From Drosophila persimilis (Eukaryota > Arthropoda > Insecta > Diptera > Drosophilidae): a stretch of 64,000 bases of DNA. The position numbers and the translations under genes are program-made. The notes beneath the pieces were generated by a model. It searched no databases, was not told where the DNA came from, and saw nothing but the letters and a program-made list of their open reading frames with translations. Positions 1-12,040 of this stretch are shown in pieces (position 1 is the first letter of the stretch; each line of letters begins with the position of its first letter). The stretch covers positions 27,071 through 91,070 of the forward strand of contig NW_020825626.1 of the NCBI RefSeq assembly GCF_003286085.1, given 5' to 3'.

Positions 1-838
1 CTACAGTTATACCCGATACTAAGTCAGTATGGCTCTCCTCCGGCAGCGCCGCTAATATTAAACGACACGACAAAGAGTGCGTGCGAGAGAGACAGAAAAT
101 CAGTCGGAGCGTGACGTCGGGCGCTGCGTAGCCAATGCAAATTGATTTGTTCCTTTTGGCTACAAAAATTATCTGATCTGATCCAGATTCAGCAATCTGA
201 TAGATATGGGGATTATCTATGATTCTGCGTTTTTAGTTTTCTCAAATCTGCAATATTATGGATGCAACAGATTTTCGTCCTTTGTGTGGGCGGAAGGGGG
301 TGGGGCGAAATTTTGAGATATACGTTTTATAGTGAGATCTAACAGAAGTGCGGATACCAAATTTGGTTACTCTAGCTTTAATAGTCTCTGAGATTTGTGA
401 ATATCCCAAGATTTGCATTCTTTGCGGGGGCGGAAGGGGGTGTGGCGAAATTTTGAAACAAACTCGTCTCGGTCCGATATATTAGGAGTGTGGATACCAA
501 ATTTGGTTGCTCTAGCTTTTATGGTCTCTGAGATCTAGGCGTAGCAGTGACATATCACAGAAGTCTGGATCCAAAACATCGTTGCTCTGGCTCTTATAGT
601 CTTTGAGCATTAGGCGCTGAAGGGGCGGACAGACGGACAGACGGACGGACGGACAGACGGACAGACGGACGGACGGACAGACGGACAGACAGACATGGCT
701 CAATCGACTCGGCTATTGATGCTGATCAAGAATATATATACTTTATGGGGTCGGAAACGATTCCTTCTGGACGTTACACACATCCACTTTTACCACAAAT
801 CTAATATACCCCAATACTCATTTTGAGTATCGGGTATA
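1..838 (-). mobile_element. Helitron/Helentron-like non-autonomous repeat, copy 1 (left end outside window)
   Basis: Non-coding repeat found at least six more times in this window. On its own strand it begins TATACCCGATACTC, carries a (GTCTGTCC)n-type microsatellite (here 629-696) and ends with an inverted copy of the first 13 bases, then a GTTGCGG/CCGCAGCAAC hairpin and CCCCCTCG. Subterminal inverted repeats, a 3' hairpin and insertion without target duplication fit the Helentron-associated DINE/HINE type. The family resembles the obscura-group ISY/ISX repeats, an identification from memory. Short frames of Ser-Val-Cys-Pro repeats here are only microsatellite translation. Confidence 0.75.
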
Positions 839-1249
839 ATTATACTTCCTAACCAGACAACAATCTGGAAACCTATTCTATTACGCGAGTGCATGCCTTT
901 TGATTTGTGTTAACACATTATTTAACTTTTTATTTTTCGGCGTCGGCTTGTGCTTGTGTTTGTGTTGTTGCAGTGAGTGAGTACGCATTACATTGCATTG
1001 CAGTCCGCTCTCGTATGGTAGCTTTTGTTGTTTTATCACTCTCTCGCTATTACCTCAACTTCAATAACTGTTCTTTCACTCTCGCTCTTTAAACTTTCTG
1101 AGCAATAGCGCTCTCTGCTTAGTAGCTCTCGGTATAACCGCTCTCCACTCTGCTCTCTTTTTTTTACCAATTCCGCTTTGAGCGTTGTCTGGCACATTGG
1201 ACTGATACCAATTTGTTTTGCAAATAATAGTAAATAAATAAATAATAAA

Positions 1250-2095
1250 ATGGAATACGCTGTGGTCTGTGCCAAAAAAACCTGTACGAAGCAGATCACC
1301 CACGATCAGCCGAATGTCCCCTGCTGGCTCTGCGACAGCGTTGTGCACCCAAAATGCGCTGGATTTTCTGGCCTCGTGAGTGATGCTATAGCCAAACGTA
1401 ATGGCTTGCATTACAGTTGCGAGGCATGCCGTGCGGTGGAGAAAGACATGGTATCTTTTATGAGGCAGACGCGGAGTGGCTTTAAGGAGCTGACCGTTGG
1501 TTTTAAAAAGCAATACGATCGGCTCCTAGCCATGGAGGCTCAGTTTAGCGGTTTAAAACTGCTGAATGAGTCTCCGAGGCGCAAAAAGGTCACTCCGCGG
1601 GATCTGCAAGTGCCAACCGTCACTCAGCCGTGCGCCGCCGAAAAACTGACACCGACCACTCCAAGTGTGCAGCAGTTGATCTCGTTTGCCACTCTAAAGG
1701 CAACGACAGCTGCTGGCGATGCAGATTCGGTAGCCGAATGCATCGCCTCGGAGAATGTGCAGCCAAGTACGTCTGCAGCGTCAGTGTCCGTGGTGTCCGC
1801 AAGTTCGCTAGTTGTCCCGTCTATCCCGATCCCACCAGTCAATAGACGTTCCGGACCTCCGGATTTTGCCACCACAGGTACTAGACCTGTGGTGACTAAA
1901 CCACTGGTGGGAGTCCCACCAAAACGACAAGTTTTTGTTTCACGGCTGGCCCCTGACCTCACATCTAATGATGTAATTGCTTTTATTCAAAGCAAAATAA
2001 AAGCCGTGGGTTTAAAGGTGGAGAAATTTAACTTCTCTTATGCCAGGGGGATAGCCTCATTTAAGATAAGCAATAAGCAAAATAACTCAATTTGA
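1250..2095 (+). pseudogene. CR1 ORF1 protein (PHD finger), C-terminally truncated
   Basis: ATG at 1250 follows an A/T-rich leader. The N terminus has C7, C12, C25, C28, H33, C36, C57 and C60, a C4HC3 PHD-like arrangement. A Ser/Thr/Pro-rich middle and an RNA-binding-like segment (about residues 225-275) follow. In this copy the sequence near 2070 differs from copies 2 and 3 and brings a stop after 281 codons; copy 3 encodes 351. ORF1 proteins of non-LTR elements bind the element RNA; the role of the finger is not shown here. Confidence 0.7.
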
Positions 2096-2280
2096 CACCA
2101 TTTGCTCCGCCAAATTTTGGCCGGATCATTTGGTGGTGAAGGAGTTTTAGGCTAAGAAGAAGAATAGGCCCCCCATATCCCTTCCAAATCTTTCCAGTGT
2201 GCCACCCTCAACCTCAACTTCCTCTTCCTCAACTTCCCGTCTTGCTTTCACCTTTCCAAAAAACTAACTTCTCTTTTAGT

Positions 2281-4556
2281 AACCTATCAGAATGTAAGAG
2301 GCTTGCGTAGTAGGTTGCATTTGCTTCCCACGTTATTGTGTTTACTGAAACCTGGTTAAAGCCGGACATTCTTAGTTCCGAAGTTTTGGCAGGTCGGTAC
2401 ACAACTTTTAGAAAGGACCGTTCGTCTCGACGTGCAGGAGGGGTTCTAATTCTTACTTCACGTCAGAACACTTCACAGTCCAAGTTCAACAGGAACTGGA
2501 ATTCCTGTGTGTAAAACTGATTCTTCCCACTTTCGCTATATTCATTACTTGCTCGTATATCCCACCTTCTTCGGATATTTCAATTTATGAGCAGCACTTG
2601 TCCGCTTTAACCGCTGTTTCTTCCTCGCTATCTGATAAAGATCGTATGATAGTTCTTGGTGACTTCAACTTGCCAGGAACTGTTTGGTCTTCGGTAAACG
2701 AGTTAGTCTCCTAGTGCCCATGTCACGGCATGACTTTGTTGACGGCTTGCTTGACCTGTCCCTAACCTGTCTCAAGTCAATCATGTGAAAAATTCCTTGG
2801 GTCGATTGCTTGATCTATGCTTTGTATCGGATCCGACCATAGTGTTGTTAACCCGAGCCCTTCCGCTCACTATACCTGAAGACCTTTCGAGGTGTCGCTA
2901 GATATAGGACCAACTGTATTGGATCGGTCGAGTAGACTACCTGAACGTGTCCGCTGCTTTCGTAAAGCCGAGTTTGCGAAGCTTAATAACCTAATTAGGG
3001 ATTTTGATTGGTCCGCTTTGTACTTGTGCACTGATGTCACAAAAGGCACAAACATTTTTTACAATGCTCTTGGCACATTTTTTGATTCTTGTGTCCCGTT
3101 TTCTTGTCCGATTAGATCTGGAAAACCCCCTTGGTTTACCAAAGAGTTATCCAGTCTAAAAAACTTAAAATCAAGACTTTATAAAAATATTCAAGAAGTG
3201 GGCTTTCCTACTTCTCACTCTCGTTATGTGATAGCTCGGTCAAACTTTTCAGTTCTTAATGCTCAATGCTATAAGAACTACCTATCTCGTTGCAGGATAC
3301 GTTTTTCTCAGGACCCTAAACAGTTTTACTGCTTCGTAGACGATAAGCGTAGAACGTCCGCACACCCATCCTCGCTATCATTTTGTAATACGTCGGCAAA
3401 TAATGATCAGGCAATTGCCGATCTTTTTGCCCAGTTTTTCCAAACCACCTATTCTGAGGAAAGCTACTCTGGTCAACCGTACCCATACGGATTACCGAGG
3501 TCGAACGGCATTTTCAGTCCCTTGTTAAATTAATATTCCCTACTTCATGATCTTCGACTAGTTAAGCTGGTGTTTTCACCGGGTCCAGACGGGGTTCCAA
3601 GTTGTGTACTCAGGTACTGTGCCGAGGCTCTGTGTGGACCATTGCTTAAACTATTCACCCTGTCCATTGATTCCTCTTGCTTCGCCCCAATCTGGAAGGA
3701 ATCGTTTATAATTCCTCTCCATAAAAAAGGTAGTAAGTCTGATGCAAACAATTATAGAGGTATAGCAAAGTTATCCGCTATTCCCAAATTGTTTGAGAAG
3801 GTTTTAACTCCGCACTTGCAACATCTCTGCAAGTCACTTATATCTCCAACTCAGCATGGATTTATAAGGCGGCGATCAACCACCACGAACTTGTTAGAGT
3901 TTACCTCTTTCATTATTAAAGGCTTTCAAGGTAACTTACAGACGGATGTTATTTACACCGACTTTAGTAAAGCATTCGACTCTTTAAACCATTCCCTTTT
4001 AGCACATAAACTTGACCTTTTAGGGTTTCCTGAGATGGATTTCTAGCTATCTTTGTTCTAGGTCTCAAAGAGTCCTCTTCAAAAACTCCCTCTCTTTACC
4101 AGTAAAGGTTTCTTCGGGAGTACCACAGGGCAGCCATCTAGGCCCCTTACTCTTCACATACTCTCGAGTACTTATGTATGCGGATGATGTTAAACTCTGT
4201 GTCCAGTACAAGGACATTTCTTTTCATTCTCGCTTGCAATCCGATCTCAATAGCTTTCAGTCATGGGATTGTGCAAACTTGTTACACCTTAATGCCTCAA
4301 AATGCAAAGTTATGACATTTCATCGTTCTAGCCCTTTGTTGGGTCCCTACACCCTATTTGGTGGTTCTCTTGAGAGAATTACCCTGGTGGATGATCTGGG
4401 TGTTATGTTAGACCCCAAGTTAAAGTTTTCCGAACACATTTCTACCATGGTAAATAAGGCCATGGGCGTGCTTGGGTTTATAAAGGAATTTGACGACCCC
4501 TAAATAACAAAGACTCTCTATACCTCACTTGTTCGTCCGATCTTAGAATACGACTC
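2281..4556 (+). pseudogene. CR1 ORF2 (endonuclease-RT), broken copy 1
   Basis: An apurinic-type endonuclease segment (TETWL near 2337, GDFNLPG near 2660) is followed by a linker frame (2892-3533) and RT motifs: TDFSKAFDSLNH near 3958, the GVPQG-type loop near 4117 and YADD at 4177. A deletion after the QNVRGL-like start removes part of the endonuclease N terminus. Stops or frame changes lie near 2713, 2902, 3531, 4044 and 4501. A 10-bp deletion near 2449 is unique to this copy. It cannot encode an active enzyme. Confidence 0.75.
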
Positions 4557-5202
4557 TAGGGTAAAACGCTGTGGCCAGAGTCAGAGCGGTAGCGCAGGGA
4601 CCGAAAACAGTCAGGAAAACGGAAGGGGAAGGGGGAGAGATGACCGCAGTCGGTGGTCCGACCGGGGAAAGCGAATGGAAGCAAAAGAATTCTTAGTCAT
4701 ATGATCGAAGTTTTATTGGCCTGATTTCCCTCGCACTCCCTTCTACTTCTACCACTACCTTGGCCATCGGCCAGCTCACCCGCGGATCCGGCGTCTGTGT
4801 TCCTGCAGCTCGTCCATTCTTCTCCTCTTCTTGGGCGCCCGCCGTTCAACATTTTTTTTGCTTCTGTATTCACTATCCGCGGCGTTCTGTCTTCGCTCGC
4901 TTCCCAAAATCGACTCCTTCCCTCGCCACGGTCGCTCGACGCTCTCACCACGCCTGGCGCTCGTTTTCGGGCCAACGGGACTTTCTCGAAAGAGATCCGC
5001 TCTGTTGCCGGATGAGCATGGCTCTCTCGCCTCGCTGCTCTCTTTGCGGCTATTCTGTGTGAGCTGGCCGTTTGGCGGAATTGCGGCTATGATCTGTTGA
5101 CGTGTTCTCTTTCGTAGTTATCAGACGTGTTTTTGTTTTGCGCTCCGCATTTGTTCCTTTTGTTTTGAATAAACAGCCGGTGTTTTCCTAACGAAATTCT
5201 AA
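4557..5202. other. Unassigned non-coding segment between duplicated units
   Basis: No credible gene. The open frames at 4697-5100 overlap in several frames and look like low-complexity artefacts. The last 101 bases (5102-5202) recur at 15600-15702 immediately upstream of CR1 copy 3, and include AATAAA at 5168. They may be the extreme 5' end of the CR1 family or the end of an older LTR. The rest has no second copy in the window. Confidence 0.5.
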
Positions 5203-6080
5203 CGAGGGGGAACGTTGTGAGTTGCTGCGGACACCGCAACTCTACAGTTATACCCGATACTAAGTCAGTATGGCTCTCCTCCGGCAGCGCCGCTAATATT
5301 AAACGACACGACAAAGAGTGCGTGCGAGAGAGACAGAAAATCAGTCTGAGCGTGACGTCGGGCGCTGCGTAGTCAATGCAAATTGATTTGTTCCTTTTGG
5401 CTACAAAAATTATCTGATCTGATCCAGATTCAGCAATCTGATAGATATGGTCATTATCTATGATTCTGCGTTTTTAGTTTTCTCAAATCTGCAATATTGT
5501 GGATGCAACAGATTTTCGTCCTTTGTGGGGGCGGAAGGGGGTGGGGCGAAATTTTGAGATATACGTTTTATAGTGAGATCTAACAGGAGTACGGACACTA
5601 AATTTGGTTACTCGAGCTTTAATAGTCTCTGAGATTTGTGAATATCCCCAGATTTGCATCCTTTGCGGGGGCGGAAGGGGGTGTGGCGAAATTTAAAAAC
5701 AAACTCGTCTCGGTCCGATATATTAGGAGTGTGGATACCAAATTTGGTTGCTCTAGCTTTTATGGTCTCTGAGATCTAGGCGTAGCAGTGACATATCACA
5801 GAAGTCTGGATCCAAAACTTCGTTGCTCTGGCTCTTATAGTCTTTGAGCATTAGGCGCTGAAGGGGACGGACAGACGGACAGACGGACGGACGGACAGAC
5901 GGACAGACGGACGGACGGACAGACGGACAGACAGACATGGCTCAATCGACTCGGCTATTGATGCTGATCAAGAATATATATACTTTATGGGGTCGGAAAC
6001 GATTCCTTCTGGACGTTACACACATCCACTTTTACCACAAATCTAATATACCCCAATACTAATTTTGAGTATCGGGTATA
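5203..6080 (-). mobile_element. Helentron-like repeat, copy 2, inserted in CR1 5' region
   Basis: Complete copy of 878 bp. Comparison with the empty site at 15692-15710 (AAATTCTAATTATACTCCC) shows the element sits inside AATTA with no target-site duplication. Its 3' hairpin and CTCG end are at 5203-5240 and its 5' end TATACCC is at 6080. Microsatellite at about 5874-5932. No protein is encoded. Confidence 0.8.
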
Positions 6081-6491
6081 ATTATACTTCCTAACCAGAC
6101 AACAATCTGGAAACCTATTCTATTACGCGAGTGCATGCCTTTTGATTTGTGTTAACACATTATTTAACTTTTTATTTTTCGGCGTCGGCTTGTGCTTGTG
6201 TTTGTGTTGTTGCAGTGAGTGAGTACGCATTACATTGCATTGCAGTCCGCTCTCGTATGGTAGCTTTTGTTGTTTTATCACTCTCTCGCTATTACCTCAA
6301 CTTCAATAACTGTTCTTTCACTCTCGCTCTTTAAACTTTCTGAGCAATAGCGCTCTCTGCTTAGTAGCTCTCGGTATAACCGCTCTCCACTCTGCTCTCT
6401 TTTTTTTACCAATTCCGCTTTGAGCGTTGTCTGGCACATTGGACTGATACCAATTTGTTTTGCAAATAATAGTAAATAAATAAATAATAAA

Positions 6492-7388
6492 ATGGAATAC
6501 GCTGTGGTCTGTGCCAAAAAAACCTGTACGAAGCAGATCACCCACGATCAGCCGAATGTCCCCTGCTGGCTCTGCGACAGCGTTGTGCACCCAAAATGCG
6601 CTGGATTTTCTGGCCTCGTGAGTGATGCTATAGCCAAACGTAATGGCTTGCATTACAGTTGCGAGGCATGCCGTGCGGTGGAGAAAGACATGGTATCTTT
6701 TATGAGGCAGACGCGGAGTGGCTTTAAGGAGCTGACCGTTGGTTTTAAAAAGCAATACGATCGGCTCCTAGCCATGGAGGCTCAGTTTAGCGGTTTAAAA
6801 CTGCTGAATGAGTCTCCGAGGCGCAAAAAGGTCACTCCGCGGGATCTGCAAGTGCCAACCGTCACTCAGCCGTGCGCCGCCGAAAAACTGACACCGACCA
6901 CTCCAAGTGTGCAGCAGTTGATCTCGTTTGCCACTCTAAAGGCAACGACAGCTGCTGGCGATGCAGATTCGGTAGCCGAATGCATCGCCTCGGAGAATGT
7001 GCAGCCAAGTACGTCTGCAGCGTCAGTGTCCGTGGTGTCCGCAAGTTCGCTAGTTGTCCCGTCTATCCCGATCCCACCAGTAAATAGACGTTCCGGACCT
7101 CCGGATTTTGCCACCACAGGTACTAGACCTGTGGTGACTAAACCACTGGTGGGAGTCCCACCAAAACGACAAGTTTTTGTTTCACGGCTGGCCCCTGACC
7201 TCACATCTAATGATGTAATTGCTTTTATTCAAAGCAAAATAAAAGCCGTGGGTTTAAAGGTGGAGAAATTTAACTTCTCTTATGCCAGGGGGATAGCCTC
7301 ATTTAAGATAAGCATCTCCCCAACTCAATTTGACACCATTTGCTCCGCCAAATTTTGGCCGGATCATTTGGTGGTGAAGGAGTTTTAG
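6492..7388 (+). pseudogene. CR1 ORF1 protein (PHD finger), 298 codons
   Basis: Same start and C4HC3 finger as the other copies. It ends early because the run before the AAG-rich stretch has gained a T, turning the Phe-Lys codons of copy 3 (about 17050) into Phe-stop. About 50 C-terminal residues present in copy 3 are lost; the RNA-binding-like segment is retained. Confidence 0.7.
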
Positions 7389-7522
7389 GCTAAGAAGAAG
7401 AATAGGCCCCCCATATCCCTTCCAAATCTTTCCAGTGTGCCACCCTCAACCTCAACTTCCTCTTCCTCAACTTCCCGTCTTGCTTTCACCTTTCCAAAAA
7501 ACTAACTTCTCTTTTAGTAACC

Positions 7523-10243
7523 TATCAGAATGTAAGAGGCTTGCGTAGTAGGTTGCATTTGCTTCCCACGTTATTGTGTTTACTGAAACCTGGTTAAAGC
7601 CGGACATTCTTAGTTCCGAAGTTTTGGCAGGTCGGTACACAACTTTTAGAAAGGACCGTTCGTCTCGACGTGCAGGAGGGGTTCTAATTGCAGTGGATTC
7701 TTACTTCACGTCAGAACACTTCACAGTCCAAGTTCAACAGGAACTGGAATTCCTGTGTGTAAAACTGATTCTTCCCACTTTCGCTGTATTCATTACTTGC
7801 TCGTATATCCCACCTTCTTCGGATATTTCAATTTATGAGCAGCACTTGTCCGCTTTAACCGCTGTTTCTTCCTCGCTATCTGATAAAGATCGTATGATAG
7901 TTCTTGGTGACTTCAACTTGCCAGGAACTGTTTGGTCTTCGGTAAACGAGTTAGTCTCCTAGTGCCCATGTCACGGCATGACTTTGTTGACGGCTTGCTT
8001 GACCTGTCCCTAACCTGTCTCAAGTCAATCATGTGAAAAATTCCTTGGGTCGATTGCTTGATCTATGCTTTGTATCGGATCCGACCATAGTGTTGTTAAC
8101 CCGAGCCCTTCCGCTCACTATACCTGAAGACCTTTCGAGGTGTCGCTAGATATAGGACCAACTGTATTGGATCGGTCGAGTAGACTACCTGAACGTGTCC
8201 GCTGCTTTCGTAAAGCCGAGTTTGCGAAGCTTAATAACCTAATTAGGGATTTTGATTGGTCCGCTTTGTACTTGTGCACTGATGTCACAAAAGGCACAAA
8301 CATTTTTTACAATGCTCTTGGCACATTTTTTGATTCTTGTGTCCCGTTTTCTTGTCCGATTAGATCTGGAAAACCCCCTTGGTTTACCAAAGAGTTATCC
8401 AGTCTAAAAAACTTAAAATCAAGACTTTATAAAAATATTCAAGAAGTGGGCTTTCCTACTTCTCACTCTCGTTATGTGATAGCTCGGTCAAACTTTTCAG
8501 TTCTTAATGCTCAATGCTATAAGAACTACCTATCTCGTTGCAGGATACGTTTTTCTCAGGACCCTAAACAGTTTTACTGCTTCGTAGACGATAAGCGTAG
8601 AACGTCCGCACACCCATCCTCGCTATCATTTTGTAATACGTCGGCAAATAATGATCAGGCAATTGCCGATCTTTTTGCCCAGTTTTTCCAAACCACCTAT
8701 TCTGAGGAAAGCTACTCTGGTCAACCGTACCCATACGGATTACCGAGGTCGAACGGCATTTTCAGTCCCTTGTTAAATTAATATTCCCTACTTCATGATC
8801 TTCGACAAGTTAAGCCGGTGTTTTCACCGGGTCCAGACGGGGTTCCAAGTTGTGTACTCAGGTACTGTGCCGAGGCTCTGTGTGGACCATTGCTTAAACT
8901 ATTCACCCTGTCCATTGATTCCTCTTGCTTCGCCCCAATCTGGAAGGAATCGTTTATAATTCCTCTCCATAAAAAAGGTAGTAAGTCTGATGCAAACAAT
9001 TATAGAGGTATAGCAAAGTTATCCGCTATTCCCAAATTGTTTGAGAAGGTTTTAACTCCGCACTTGCAACATCTCTGCAAGTCACTTATATCTCCAACTC
9101 AGCATGGATTTATAAGGCGGCGATCAACCACCACGAACTTGTTAGAGTTTACCTCTTTCATTATTAAAGGCTTTCAAGGTAACTTACAGACGGATGTTAT
9201 TTACACCGACTTTAGTAAAGCATTCGACTCTTTAAACCATTCCCTTTTAGCACATAAACTTGACCTTTTAGGGTTTCCTGAGATGGATTTCTAGCTATCT
9301 TTGTTCTAGGTCTCAAAGAGTCCTCTTCAAAAACTCCCTCTCTTTACCAGTAAAGGTTTCTTCGGGAGTACCACAGGGCAGCCATCTAGGCCCCTTACTC
9401 TTCACATACTCTCGAGTACTTATGTATGCGGATGATGTTAAACTCTGTGTCCAGTACAAGGACATTTCTTTTCATTCTCGCTTGCAATCCGATCTCAATA
9501 GCTTTCAGTCATGGGATTGTGCAAACTTGTTACACCTTAATGCCTCAAAATGCAAAGTTATGACATTTCATCGTTCTAGCCCTTTGTTGGGTCCCTACAC
9601 CCTATTTGGTGGTTCTCTTGAGAGAATTACCCTGGTGGATGATCTGGGTGTTATGTTAGACCCCAAGTTAAAGTTTTCCGAACACATTTCTACCATGGTA
9701 AATAAGGCCATGGGCGTGCTTGGGTTTATAAAGGAATTTGACGACCCCTAAATAACAAAGACTCTCTATACCTCACTTGTTCGTCCGATCTTAGAATACG
9801 ACTCCTGTGTATGGTGCCCTCAGTACAAAGTACACCAGGACCGTATAGAATCAGTACAGAAAAACTTTTTACTCTTTGCTCTGCTGGGCCTTAACTGGGA
9901 TGCGGGTGTAAGACTCCCATCTTACTCTAGTAGACTACTATTAGTAAACCTCCCATCCTTAGTTAACCGTAGAAAAATGCTTAGTGTGATATTTATGCAC
10001 AACTTGATCAGGGGTGACATAGACAGCCCTGATCTGTTGAACCGCATAAGCTTCACGATTCCTATTAGACTGACTAGAAATTTTATACCGTTGTTCCTTC
10101 CACTTTGTAGATCGAATTATTCCTTGCATGAACCGTTTAGGGTCTTATGCTCGGATTATAATTCCCTCTACCATATTATATCCAACACTAATTCTCTTCT
10201 TCTTATTAAATTCTTAATCCTTACACACCTTTCTATTAATTAG
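7523..10243 (+). pseudogene. CR1 ORF2 (endonuclease-RT), broken copy 2
   Basis: Endonuclease segment 7576-7962 with TETWL and GDFNLPG; the last catalytic SDH-type motif is not visible. Linker 8140-8781, fingers/palm 8818-9294 with the motif A aspartate near 9208, GVPQG-type loop near 9364, YADD at 9425, thumb and C-terminal region to 10243. Stops at about 7960, 8150, 8779, 9292 and 9749 are shared with copy 1 and so predate the duplication. The C-terminal 88-codon frame (9977-10243) is the normal end of the protein. Confidence 0.75.
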
Positions 10244-10520
10244 TAACTGTAGTGGTATTTGTATTTTTATTTGCATGCTTAGTTTCTTAGTAAGTTTAGT
10301 GCTAATTTTCCTCGAATGTTAGTCTAATATCTATCTTTCTTGCATGTTCGCGTGTGGTTCGGCTACGCACCGCGCGTCATGCGGCAGCGCCCCTCGGTCG
10401 GTTTTGCGTTTTGCCTAGGATCCGCGCGTAACAGCCTTCTGCTGGTGTCACACGGGCCACTTGACGGTGCAGTAACTGCATCGCCTCTTGAAAGATGCAG
10501 TCATTGCATGTCAACGTCCA

Positions 10521-12040
10521 AATCGTGCAGTCGATCTGGTTTGGTGGACCAGCGTTCCTAAAGTTTGAAGAAGAGAGCTGGCCCAGAAATCCACACTTCG
10601 AGCTTTCCGAAGAAGAGCTACAGATGGAAAGTCGGAAGAAATCGGTCGGACTGACCGTCGCGGCCAAGCCAAATTATTTAGTGGATGTAATCGAGGGATA
10701 CTCGTCACTCGTTTTCGTGTTCCGCTTCATCCGAAAATGCAAAGACAAAAGTCTCAACTTTGAGAAAATTCCGTCATCCGTAGAATACGACGAGGCGTTT
10801 CTAAAAATAGTCGAAATAACACAGAAAAATGAGTCTCAAGAAGATATTGAAAGGGTTCGTAAAGGCACCAAGTTAGGCCCCAGTCTTCAGCGCTTGAATC
10901 CCTTCATCCATGAAGAGGCTGGGACATGGTGCTCTTTTTCGTTGTTGCGAGTTGGGGGCGTTAACGGGGGGTTAACGCTCCTATGTCATATAAGGCCAAG
11001 TTTCCTTTGTTATTGACAAAACGCTCGCAATTTGTGCAGACATACGTTCGCGATCTGCATCAAACGAATTTTCATGCCAGCCCACGAGCATTCGTGAGTA
11101 TCTTTAGACAGCGTATTTGGATGGTGAACGCTCAGGCGGTCTGCAGGGCGACAGTTATGTCGGGTATTCGTTGCTTTAAATGCAAGCCTCTGCTCCGTGC
11201 TCTCCGCCCATTTTCAGTATGTGGCGTTGATTTTTGTGGCCCAGTCTATACGATTCTGAAAATTCGTGGAAGGCCGCCTAATAAGTCCTACATAGCGTTA
11301 TTTGTCTGTTTTGCCTCCAAGGCGGTTCATTTAGAAATTGTCTCCGATCTGACGACTAATTCCTTCTTGTTCGTCGGTCGTCGAGGATGTCCGCAACGCG
11401 TGAACTGCGACAACGCGACAAATTTCGTCGGAGCAAGCCGCCACTTCAACGAACTGCGGAGGAAGAAGCGGGTGCGAGTTTGCCTTCATACCGCCTCGAG
11501 CACCGCACATGGGCGGACTTTGGGAGGCCGGTGTGAAGTCTGCCAAGGGCCTACTCCTAGGGGCAGTCGGAAGCGGAGGAGCTGGAGACCGTGCTGGTCG
11601 GGATCGAGGCGGTACTCAACTCGCGCCCGCTAGGACCCCTAAGCCCAGACCCAAGCGACGGAGACGCGCTGACTCCCGGGCACCTGCTGACAGGCGGGCC
11701 GCTCATCGCACCCCCAGCACCCAGGACCCCGGACCAGGAGGGTCTGAGCTGCTTAAAGCGATGGCGGCTTGTCTCGTCAGCCAGGCAAATGTTCTGGCAG
11801 CGATGGTCCCGGGAGTATGTGCTGGGATAACAAATCAGATGCAAGTGGCACCAGGAGGAGCCAAACATAAAGGAAGGCGACCTAGTAATCGTCGCCGAGG
11901 ACAACCTGCCCCCTCAACAGTGGCTCCTAGGAAGGGTGGTCGGAACAACCGCCGGGCAGGACGGAAGGGTCAGAGTGGTCGAGCTAAGGACAAGCAGCGG
12001 AGCCACGTTCAGGAGGCCAATCCACAAGTTGGCGCTTCTG
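10521..12040 (+). pseudogene. Pao pol fragment (RNase H tail to integrase C terminus)
   Basis: Nearly identical to 28099-29743 of the full-length Pao element but with several internal deletions: near 10709 (loss of the HLKLLR codons), near 10965, in the zinc-binding to catalytic-core linker near 11190, near 11367, near 11465 and near 11558. The catalytic Asp context GVDFCGPVY near 11226, NCDNATNF near 11405 and the GGLWEAGVK motif near 11511 are recognisable, in different frames. It starts abruptly after the CR1 3' end. Confidence 0.75.

Larger units (their letters stand above)
839..4556 (+). mobile_element. CR1-clade non-LTR retrotransposon, copy 1 (3' truncated)
   Basis: 5' UTR, ORF1 with a PHD-type zinc finger, and a decayed ORF2 with endonuclease and reverse transcriptase motifs. 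PHD-bearing ORF1 is known in CR1-like elements. The copy stops at 4556, where copy 2 continues for another 0.7 kb. The 5' part (839-1249) is non-coding and rich in CTCTCGCT-type motifs. Confidence 0.75.
1..9804. repeat. Tandem segmental duplication, period about 5.24 kb
   Basis: Bases 1-4556 and 5242-9804 are almost identical by eye, offset 5241-5248. Both contain the Helentron-like repeat at the same base of the same CR1 element and share the same stops and deletions in CR1 ORF2, so this is duplication of DNA and not two retrotranspositions. Differences seen: a 10-bp deletion in the first copy near 2449, a small sequence swap near 2070, and a few substitutions. The first copy breaks at 4556 into unrelated DNA; the second continues to the CR1 3' end. 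Confidence 0.8.
6081..10520 (+). mobile_element. CR1-clade non-LTR retrotransposon, copy 2 (reaches 3' end)
   Basis: Same element as copy 1 but continuing past the point where that one breaks. The 3' UTR (10244-10520) contains the direct/inverted GCAGT(C/A)ATTGCAT motifs also seen at the end of copy 3; both copies stop matching after CAACGTCCA. The next base belongs to a Pao fragment, so the right junction is not a clean target duplication. Confidence 0.8.

Noticed and set aside
600-700. CRISPR-like regular repeats
   Set aside because: Simple 4-8-bp microsatellite without spacers, in a eukaryotic genome.
512-703. Frames encoding Ser-Val-Cys-Pro/Arg-Pro-Ser repeats (also 5753-5938)
   Set aside because: Translation of the GACGGACA-type microsatellite of a non-coding repeat; no conserved protein.
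1076-1513. 145-codon minus-strand frame over CR1 ORF1 (also 6318-6755, 16096-16422)
   Set aside because: Antisense shadow of the PHD-finger ORF; no family motif.
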